NCBI GenBank assembly: GCA_946535685.1
Contig: CAMNDR010000085.1
Coordinates: 1-5,444 of the forward strand
Direction: 5' to 3'
Origin: an uncultured Clostridia bacterium
GTDB taxonomy: Bacteria > Bacillota > Clostridia > Oscillospirales > Ruminococcaceae
DNA length: 5,444 nt
Shown: positions 1 through 5,444 of the stretch, piece by piece
Position numbering within the stretch: position 1 is the first letter of the stretch
How the letters are laid out: each line of letters starts with the position of its first letter
Translations under genes and position numbers: made by a program
Notes under the pieces: model-generated
Database searches by the model: none
Told to the model about the DNA's origin: nothing
The model's input: the letters and a program-made list of their open reading frames with translations, nothing else

Positions 1-210
1 AAGACGCTCATGCTTGAGCAGATCAATCACCCGGTGCAGTGGGTGAAGCTGATCCGCAGAATGGCAGAGGACGGCTTTGATACGTTCATCGAGTGCGGCG
101 TGGGCAATACGCTGCAGAAGCTCATTTCCCAGATCCTGCCGGAGGCAAAGACCTTCCGTGTCGAGGATATGGCGACCCTGCAGGAGACACTTGCAGCGCT
201 GAAAGCATAA
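1..210 (+). CDS. fabD: Malonyl-CoA:ACP transacylase, C-terminal 69 residues (partial)
   Basis: This is the 3' end of a gene that begins before the window; the frame is open from base 1 and ends at TAA 208-210. FabD moves malonyl from CoA to acyl carrier protein in the cytoplasm, supplying the extender for FabF. The visible part matches the FabD C-terminus: a PVQW motif (fragment residues 11-14), then a helix, then FIECGVGNTL (29-38), which corresponds to the usual E-x-G-P-G-x-x-L segment with Val in place of Pro. The GHSxG nucleophile region lies upstream and cannot be seen. The Met codon at 10 is internal, not a start. The next gene, fabG, follows after 10 nt, and its Shine-Dalgarno sequence overlaps this stop codon, which indicates one operon. 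The identification rests on these motifs plus the position before fabG and fabF. Confidence 0.9.
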   Translation, partial: KTLMLEQINHPVQWVKLIRRMAEDGFDTFIECGVGNTLQKLISQILPEAKTFRVEDMATLQETLAALKA

Positions 211-220
211 GGAGGAAGCT

Positions 221-955
221 ATGCTGAAAGGAAAAACAGCCGTCATCACCGGCGGCACACAGGGCATCGGCTTTGAGATCGCAAAGAAATTTGCGGCAAA
301 CGGTGCCGATATTGCCATCGTGGATATCTGCGATGCAGAAAAGGCAGCACCTGCTGTCGAGGCGCTGAATGCGCTCGGCGTATCCGTAAGATCCTACCAG
401 TGCAATGTGGCGGATGCCGCACAGGTCGCAGAGGTCTGCAAGCAGATCCTTGCCGATTTCGGAAAGGCGGACATTCTGGTCAACAATGCGGGCATCACCC
501 GTGACAACCTCATCCTGAAGATGAGCGAGGCGGATTTTGATGCTGTTGTGGACGTGAATCTCAAGGGCGCATTCTACATGATCAAGAATTTCTACCGCCC
601 GATGATGAAGCAGCGCAGCGGCAAGATCATCAACATCAGCTCGGTTTCCGGTCTGTTCGGCAATGCAGGCCAGGCGAATTATTCCTCCTCCAAGGCAGGC
701 ATCATCGGCCTGACAAAGTCCACTGCCAAGGAGCTGGCTTCGAGAGGCATCAACTGCAATGCCATCGCACCGGGCTTCATCATGACGAGCATGACAACGG
801 CATTCCAGGAGAATGAAGAGCTGAAAAAGGCGATCCCGGTCGGACGCTTCGGTCAGCCGGAGGATGTTGCCAATTTAGCGCTGTTCCTTGCTTCTCCGAT
901 GTCGGATTATATCACCGGAGAGATCATCCGCTGCGATGGCGGCATGGCGATGTAA
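221..955 (+). CDS. fabG: 3-oxoacyl-ACP reductase FabG
   Basis: This 244-residue classical short-chain dehydrogenase/reductase reduces 3-oxoacyl-ACP to (R)-3-hydroxyacyl-ACP. Visible motifs are the dinucleotide-binding TGGTQGIG (10-17), NNAG (88-91), structural Asn113, catalytic Ser141, the YSSSK motif with Tyr154 and Lys158, and the C-terminal CDGGMAM typical of FabG. Length is normal for the family (about 240-250). The ATG at 221 is preceded by AAGGAGG (209-215) at good spacing, and the N-terminus aligns with other FabGs, so the start is secure. The end of beta-strand 2 reads IAIVDICD with Asp35, and the residue before the second Gly of the glycine motif is Gln14 rather than the common Arg. 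By classical SDR rules this favours NADH over NADPH (inference). It sits between fabD and fabF, which makes the fatty acid role much more likely than a stand-alone SDR. Confidence 0.96.
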   Translation: MLKGKTAVITGGTQGIGFEIAKKFAANGADIAIVDICDAEKAAPAVEALNALGVSVRSYQCNVADAAQVAEVCKQILADFGKADILVNNAGITRDNLILKMSEADFDAVVDVNLKGAFYMIKNFYRPMMKQRSGKIINISSVSGLFGNAGQANYSSSKAGIIGLTKSTAKELASRGINCNAIAPGFIMTSMTTAFQENEELKKAIPVGRFGQPEDVANLALFLASPMSDYITGEIIRCDGGMAM

Positions 956-1005
956 AAGGAAGATAGTTAGAAATAAAAAGCTGTTAGTAGGAGGGCATTA
1001 CATCA

Positions 1006-2229
1006 ATGAGAAGAGTTGTCATCACCGGAATGGGAGCAGTCACTCCCATCGGCAACAATGTGGAAGAATTCAAGGAAGCCATGTTTGCCGGCAAAAACGG
1101 GATCGGACTTATCACAAAATTTGATATTACAGAGAATAAGCACCAGGTAGCCGGTGAGATCAGAAATCTTGATGTTGTCGCCCTGCTTGGAAAGCAGACT
1201 GTACGCAAGACCGATACCTTCACGCAGTATGCACTGATCGCTGCAAAGGAAGCGATGGAGCAGAGCGGTGTGCAGGGGACACTCCCGAATGACCGCATCG
1301 GTGTCTGCTTCGGCTCCGGCATCGGCGGTATCGAGACACTCTGCGAGGATCACCAGAATCTGCTCGAAAAGGGCGCACGCAAGGTGTCCCCGCACTTTGT
1401 CCCGAAGATGATCTACAACATCGCAGCGGGCAATCTTGCGATCGAATACAAGGCAAGCGGCCCCTGCACGGCAGTTTCTACTGCCTGTGCGACCGGCACG
1501 ACGGCTGTCGGCGAGGGTTACCGCACCATTCTGCACGGCTATGCTGATGCAATGATCTGCGGCGGTTCCGAGGCGGCGATCACACCGCTGACCGTGGCAG
1601 GCTTCGGCAACTGCCAGGCACTGTCCAACTCCAATGACCCTGAGACCTGCTGCTGCCCGTTTTCCGGCAACAGAAGCGGCTTTGTCATGGCAGAGGGCGC
1701 TGGTGTTCTGATCCTTGAGGAATACGAGCATGCTGTGGCAAGAGGCGCCAAGATCCTTGCGGAGGTCGTCGGCTACGGCTCGACCTGCGATGCGCATCAT
1801 GTGACAGCGCCCGATCCGGAGGCACAGTATGTCGCCAAGGCGATCCTCGATGCCATGCCGGAGGGGGAGATCGACTTCTCCAAGGTCTATGTGAATGCAC
1901 ACGGCACCTCCACACCGCTCAACGACAAGACCGAGACGACGGCGCTCAAGCGTGCGTTCGGTGAGAATGCCTATAAGCTGCACATCAGCTCGACCAAGTC
2001 CATGACCGGTCATATGCTCGGTGCCACCGGTGCTGTGGAGGCGATTGCTTCTGTTCTGGCACTGCAGAACGACACCGTTCCGCCGACCATCCACTACACG
2101 GTCCCGGATCCGGAGCTTGACCTCGATTATACACCGAATACTGCCGTTCATACGCCCCTCGAGCTTGCGGTTTCCACCAATCTCGGCTTCGGCGGCCACA
2201 ATGCGGCGATCGCTTTCAGGAAGGTGTAA
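1006..2229 (+). CDS. fabF: 3-oxoacyl-ACP synthase II (FabF)
   Basis: This 407-residue thiolase-fold condensing enzyme elongates acyl-ACP with malonyl-ACP. The Cys-His-His triad is complete: Cys161 in STACATG, His299 in NAHGTSTP and His336 in KSMTGHMLGATG, with conserved Lys331. The C-terminal LGFGGHN loop (393-399) is present, and Ile106 in GSGIGG sits where the chain-length gate Ile108 lies in E. coli FabF. This fits FabF rather than FabB or FabH. The start is certain: AGGAGG lies at 989-994 and an in-frame TAG at 988-990 excludes an earlier start. The 50 nt separating it from fabG is AT-rich, with no operator or promoter I can defend. Oddities are a Cys-Cys-Cys run (215-217), PFSGNRSGF (218-226) where many FabFs carry an R-D-G-F core, and PEAQY where the usual segment is glycine-rich. 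Catalytic residues are intact, so I expect an active enzyme. Confidence 0.96.
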   Translation: MRRVVITGMGAVTPIGNNVEEFKEAMFAGKNGIGLITKFDITENKHQVAGEIRNLDVVALLGKQTVRKTDTFTQYALIAAKEAMEQSGVQGTLPNDRIGVCFGSGIGGIETLCEDHQNLLEKGARKVSPHFVPKMIYNIAAGNLAIEYKASGPCTAVSTACATGTTAVGEGYRTILHGYADAMICGGSEAAITPLTVAGFGNCQALSNSNDPETCCCPFSGNRSGFVMAEGAGVLILEEYEHAVARGAKILAEVVGYGSTCDAHHVTAPDPEAQYVAKAILDAMPEGEIDFSKVYVNAHGTSTPLNDKTETTALKRAFGENAYKLHISSTKSMTGHMLGATGAVEAIASVLALQNDTVPPTIHYTVPDPELDLDYTPNTAVHTPLELAVSTNLGFGGHNAAIAFRKV

Positions 2230-2232
2230 GCT

Positions 2233-2652
2233 ATGACAAGAGAAGAGATCATGGGGATCATTCCCCATCGTGACAATATGCTGCTGCTGGATGAAGCAAC
2301 TGCGGAGGACGGCAAGGCGCATGGCAAGCTCTATATCACCGGCGAGGAATGGTTCCTCAAGGGCCATTTTCCGGGAAATCCGGTCGTTCCGGGTGTGATC
2401 CTCTGTGAGATCCTGGCGCAGTCAGCATGCGTGCTGCTGGCATCGGCGGCAGAGGGGCAGACGCCCTATTTCACGAGCCTTGACAAGGTGAAGTTCCGCA
2501 ATCCTGTCAAGCCCGGCGATACCTATGAAACAGAATGCGAGATCATCAGGAGCAAGGGGCCCTTCTATTTCTGCAAGGGCAAGGGCACTGTGAACGGCAA
2601 GACTGCTGTCACAGCGGAGTTCTCGTTTGCTCTCGTGCCCAAGGAGGCGTAA
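2233..2652 (+). CDS. fabZ: 3-hydroxyacyl-ACP dehydratase FabZ
   Basis: This 139-residue single hot-dog domain protein dehydrates (R)-3-hydroxyacyl-ACP to trans-2-enoyl-ACP. The family signature is clear: [13 protein letters not shown] (10-22), then [11 protein letters not shown] (45-55) with catalytic His45, and E-I-L-A-Q with catalytic Glu59, keeping the 14-residue spacing seen between the E. coli catalytic pair. [18 protein letters not shown] (79-96) is the substrate-tunnel strand typical of FabZ. Length is normal. The ATG at 2233 follows the fabF stop by 3 nt, and the ribosome binding site (AAGGTG, 2221-2226) lies inside the end of fabF, so translation is probably coupled. In many Clostridia accB lies between fabF and fabZ; here there is no room for it. 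No fabA-like isomerase is visible, and sequence alone cannot exclude extra isomerase (FabN-like) activity. Confidence 0.95.
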   Translation: MTREEIMGIIPHRDNMLLLDEATAEDGKAHGKLYITGEEWFLKGHFPGNPVVPGVILCEILAQSACVLLASAAEGQTPYFTSLDKVKFRNPVKPGDTYETECEIIRSKGPFYFCKGKGTVNGKTAVTAEFSFALVPKEA

Positions 2653-2654
2653 GG

Positions 2655-3482
2655 ATGAGCTTTATCAATGATTTTATTGAAAAGGTCAATACCAATACCG
2701 CTGCCAAGGCGCAGCATGTGACCTGCAAGAAGTGCAATCATGAGGATACCAAGTACAACCTCATCAAGAATAATTATATCTGCCAGAACTGCGGGTATTA
2801 TTTCCGCCTCGGCGCACGCAGCCGGATCGACCTGATCTGCGACTGGAACAGCTTCCATGAGCTTCACGCAGGCCTGACCAGCAGAGATTTCCTCGAATTT
2901 CCGGGCTATCAGGAGAAGCTCGACAAGGCGATGAGCACCACCAAGGAGGAGGATGCCGTTGTCTGCGGCATCGCATCTGTGGCGGGCAATGAGTTTGCGA
3001 TTTTCGTCATGGATTCCAAGTTCATCATGGCGAGCATGGGCAGCGTTGTGGGCGAGAAGATCACCCGGCTGTTTGAATATGCGACCGAGCACAAGCTCCC
3101 GGTCATCGGCTTTACGGCTTCCGGCGGCGCCAGAATGCAGGAGGGCGTTCTCTCCCTGATGCAGATGGCAAAGGTCAGCGGTGCTGTCAAGAACCACAGC
3201 AATGCGGGGCTTCTGTATATCACTGTCCTGACCGATCCGACCACCGGCGGCGTTACAGCGAGCTTTGCGATGCAGGGTGATATCATCCTGGCAGAGCCGA
3301 AAGCCCTTGTGGGATTTGCAGGCCGGCGCGTTGTGGAGCAGACCACCAAGAGCAAGCTGCCGGATAATTTCCAGAGTGCAGAATTTCTCCTGGAGCACGG
3401 CTTCGTGGATGCGATCGTACCCCGTGCAGAGCTGCGGGATACCCTCGCTGAGCTGCTGACCATTCATAAAAGGAGCGTGTGA
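2655..3482 (+). CDS. accD: Acetyl-CoA carboxylase carboxyltransferase, beta subunit
   Basis: This 275-residue subunit pairs with AccA in the cytoplasmic carboxyltransferase that moves CO2 from carboxybiotin to acetyl-CoA, giving malonyl-CoA. The N-terminal zinc ribbon is intact: Cys24-x2-Cys27, 15 residues, then Cys43-x2-Cys46. The crotonase-like domain follows, with [17 protein letters not shown] (119-135), [11 protein letters not shown] (154-164), the glycine-rich [17 protein letters not shown] (193-209) and [11 protein letters not shown] (220-230). The start is the ATG at 2655, with AAGGAGG at 2641-2647 inside the end of fabZ and a 2-nt gap after the fabZ stop. The frame stays open upstream, but that extension only reads through fabZ in another frame and does not resemble AccD. 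Usual AccD length is about 280-305, so this one is compact but complete. accC, which often precedes accD in clostridial operons, is absent here. Confidence 0.96.
   Translation: MSFINDFIEKVNTNTAAKAQHVTCKKCNHEDTKYNLIKNNYICQNCGYYFRLGARSRIDLICDWNSFHELHAGLTSRDFLEFPGYQEKLDKAMSTTKEEDAVVCGIASVAGNEFAIFVMDSKFIMASMGSVVGEKITRLFEYATEHKLPVIGFTASGGARMQEGVLSLMQMAKVSGAVKNHSNAGLLYITVLTDPTTGGVTASFAMQGDIILAEPKALVGFAGRRVVEQTTKSKLPDNFQSAEFLLEHGFVDAIVPRAELRDTLAELLTIHKRSV
3471..3475 (+). promoter_or_regulatory. Ribosome binding site that decides the accA start
   Basis: AGGAG lies in the last codons of accD. It is 9 nt before the ATG at 3485 but only 3 nt before the in-frame GTG at 3479, which overlaps the accD stop as GTGA. 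The spacing favours the ATG. The two choices differ by only two residues. Confidence 0.7.
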
Positions 3483-3484
3483 GC

Positions 3485-4276
3485 ATGGATTCCTATGAGA
3501 AGCTGAAAACAGCGAGAAAGAACGGCCGACCGACGGGCGAGGCCTATGTGAAGGGCATTATCGAATTTCCCTTCGAGCTTCATGGTGACCGCCGTTTCGG
3601 CGATGATCTGGCGATCATGGGCGGTGTGGGCTTCATTGACAAGCATCCGGTCACCTTCCTGGCGATGGAAAAGGGCACGGATCTGCCGAGCCGTCTGGCA
3701 CGCAACTTCGGCTGCCCGAAGCCGGAAGGCTACCGCAAGGCGCTGCGCCTGATGCAGCAGGCGGAGAAATTCCACCGCCCGGTCATCTGCTTTGTGGATA
3801 CGCTCGGCGCCTATCCGGGTGCGGATGCCGAGGAGCGCGGACAGGGACAGGCGATCGCAGAGAGCATCATGGAAATGATGGGTCTGCGCACACCGGTCAT
3901 CTCCATTGTCATCGGTGAAGGCGGAAGCGGCGGCGCACTGGCTCTGGCAAGCGCCAACAAGGTCTTTATCCTCGAAAATGCGGTCTATTCCGTCATTTCC
4001 CCGGAGGGCTGCGCTTCGATCCTGTGGAAGGAATCCACGCCGGAGAACGTTGCCAAGGCCGCAGACTGCCTGCACATCACTGCACAGGATATGAAGAGCC
4101 TGGGCGTGGCAGAGAAGGTCATCCGTGAGGACTTTGACCATTTTGGCAAGATGTGCGAGGGGATCAAGCTGCGCCTGCTTGACACGATCGAGGAATTCGC
4201 TTCCATGAGCGAAGAGGAGATCGTAGAGCAGAGATACCAGAGATTCCGTAAATTCGGTGTTTTTGACGAGAAATAA
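3485..4276 (+). CDS. accA: Acetyl-CoA carboxylase carboxyltransferase, alpha subunit (short form)
   Basis: This 263-residue partner of AccD builds the carboxyltransferase half of acetyl-CoA carboxylase. Landmarks are ELHGDRRFGDD (31-41), RNFGCPKPEGYRKALRLM (73-90), DTLGAYPGADAEERGQ (105-120), the glycine-rich GEGGSGGALALA (144-155) that is expected to form part of the acyl/biotin site, and SVISPEGCASILWKE (169-183). The protein begins at KLKTARKNGRPTG, so it lacks roughly the first 50 residues of the approximately 320-residue E. coli form. Short AccAs are known in streptococci and other Firmicutes, so I read this as a natural short form and not a truncation. The ATG at 3485 is chosen by ribosome binding site spacing; a GTG at 3479 would add two residues. 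The gap to accD is 2 nt, consistent with equal production of the two subunits. Pro-to-Leu at residue 107 falls at a position that varies in the family. Confidence 0.95.
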   Translation: MDSYEKLKTARKNGRPTGEAYVKGIIEFPFELHGDRRFGDDLAIMGGVGFIDKHPVTFLAMEKGTDLPSRLARNFGCPKPEGYRKALRLMQQAEKFHRPVICFVDTLGAYPGADAEERGQGQAIAESIMEMMGLRTPVISIVIGEGGSGGALALASANKVFILENAVYSVISPEGCASILWKESTPENVAKAADCLHITAQDMKSLGVAEKVIREDFDHFGKMCEGIKLRLLDTIEEFASMSEEEIVEQRYQRFRKFGVFDEK

Positions 4277-4282
4277 GATGTT

Positions 4283-4315
4283 CCGGATCCCTCCTCTGTC
4301 AGCGGAGGGATTTGG
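4283..4315 (+). terminator. Strong hairpin after accA, terminator-like but with a poor U-tract
   Basis: The 5' arm 4283-4294 (CCGGATCCCTCC) pairs with the 3' arm 4304-4315 (GGAGGGATTTGG). This gives 12 continuous pairs, two of them G-U, around a 9-nt loop. The inner 8 pairs (ATCCCTCC with GGAGGGAT) are perfect. It starts 6 nt after the accA stop, where an operon terminator would be expected. Only a weak T-rich stretch follows (TTTGGTGTTG), so partial termination, attenuation or 3'-end protection is more likely than full termination. The hairpin itself is read directly from the sequence; its role is inference. Confidence 0.5.
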
Positions 4316-4325
4316 TGTTGACAGA
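4295..4325 (+). other. Alternative hairpin overlapping and excluding the first
   Basis: TCTGTCA (4295-4301), which forms most of the loop of the preceding hairpin, is perfectly complementary to TGACAGA (4319-4325). The helix can extend inward through G4302-T4318, C4303-G4317 and G4304-T4316, two of which are wobble pairs. The extended form uses bases 4304 and 4316-4318 and encloses the 3' arm of the first hairpin, so the full helices exclude each other. A partial H-type pseudoknot is also geometrically conceivable, although no linker base remains between the 5' arms. A small GCGC-AGA-GCGC hairpin follows at 4327-4337. No known riboswitch class is recognised. Confidence 0.4.
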
Positions 4326-4348
4326 AGCGCAGAGCGCAAACAGAAAGC

Positions 4349-4354
4349 GGAGGT
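4349..4354 (+). promoter_or_regulatory. Ribosome binding site of the acyl-CoA synthetase gene
   Basis: GGAGGT lies 9 nt before the ATG at 4364 and sets that start. The five bases GGAGG (4349-4353) are also complementary to CCTCC (4290-4294) in the 5' arm of the upstream hairpin, so this site could be masked if that arm is free. Confidence 0.75.
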
Positions 4355-4363
4355 AGACCGTCC

Positions 4364-5444
<1,081 letters not shown>

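Noticed and set aside
10..12. ATG as a start for a small 66-residue protein at the left edge.
   Set aside because: The frame is open to base 1 and the residues are the FabD C-terminus, so this is an internal Met of a gene cut by the window edge.
956..1005. AT-rich 50-nt spacer between fabG and fabF with GTTAG repeated at 966-970 and 983-987, considered as an operator for a fatty acid regulator.
   Set aside because: The repeat is only 5 bp and direct, not inverted. It does not match FapR or FabT-type palindromes as I know them, and part of it adjoins the fabF ribosome binding site.
888..1124. Small + strand open frame bridging the end of fabG and the start of fabF.
   Set aside because: It overlaps both genes out of frame, shows no ribosome binding site of its own that I can see, and its product is basic, cysteine-rich and unlike any family I know.
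1003..2367. Long open frame on the minus strand opposite fabF (454 codons), with similar ones opposite accD (2565-3467), accA (3464-4339) and the synthetase gene (4373-5437).
   Set aside because: Each is in exact codon register with the sense gene. It stays open because TTA, CTA and TCA are rare in this G/C-ending codon usage. Their translations show no recognisable family, while the sense frames show intact catalytic motifs.
2535..2654. Forty-codon upstream extension of the accD reading frame into fabZ.
   Set aside because: It merely reads fabZ in another frame, has no AccD similarity, and the ATG at 2655 has an ideal AAGGAGG site.
4318..4323. Perfect -35-like TTGACA before the acyl-CoA synthetase gene.
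   Set aside because: No -10-like hexamer occurs 16-18 nt downstream (the region reads CAGAAAG); the nearest TATACA (4374-4379) is 50 nt away and inside the coding region. The bases are already explained as part of the 3' arm of the alternative hairpin.

Overview
The window is a stretch of a type II (dissociated) fatty acid synthesis operon from a bacterium, most likely a Firmicute of class Clostridia. The Oscillospiraceae/Ruminococcus group is my best guess. The evidence is the gene order fabD-fabG-fabF-fabZ-accD-accA, the strong AAGGAGG-type ribosome binding sites, a four-cysteine AccD and a short AccA without the long N-terminal helical region of the E. coli protein. Coding sequence is moderately GC-rich with G/C-rich third codon positions. 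The taxonomic call is inference from gene style, not from a marker gene. Every real gene is on the + strand.

Layout: 1-210 is the 3' end of fabD (malonyl-CoA:ACP transacylase). 221-955 is fabG (3-oxoacyl-ACP reductase). 1006-2229 is fabF (3-oxoacyl-ACP synthase II). 2233-2652 is fabZ (3-hydroxyacyl-ACP dehydratase). 2655-3482 is accD and 3485-4276 is accA (carboxyltransferase beta and alpha subunits of acetyl-CoA carboxylase). Gaps between these genes are 2-10 nt, except for 50 nt between fabG and fabF, so they read as one translationally coupled transcript. An 87-nt spacer (4277-4363) follows accA and holds a 12-bp hairpin overlapping a second, mutually exclusive hairpin. After it, 4364-5444 is the first 360 codons of an AMP-forming acyl-CoA synthetase of the acetyl/medium-chain (MACS-like) type, cut off by the window end.

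Together, AccDA transfers a carboxyl group to acetyl-CoA to give malonyl-CoA and FabD moves malonyl to ACP. FabF condenses, FabG reduces and FabZ dehydrates. The enoyl reductase, FabH and ACP needed to complete the cycle are not in the window and may lie upstream of fabD. The acyl-CoA synthetase could supply acyl-CoA (acetyl-CoA or a short or branched primer) to the same pathway.

This is mostly ordinary core metabolism; I see no mobile element, CRISPR array, defence gene or RNA gene. The points worth a second look are: the absence of accB and accC from the places they usually hold in clostridial fab operons; an NAD(H)-type cofactor signature in FabG; the two-state RNA structure before the acyl-CoA synthetase, which might affect its ribosome binding site; and the position of that synthetase in the operon.
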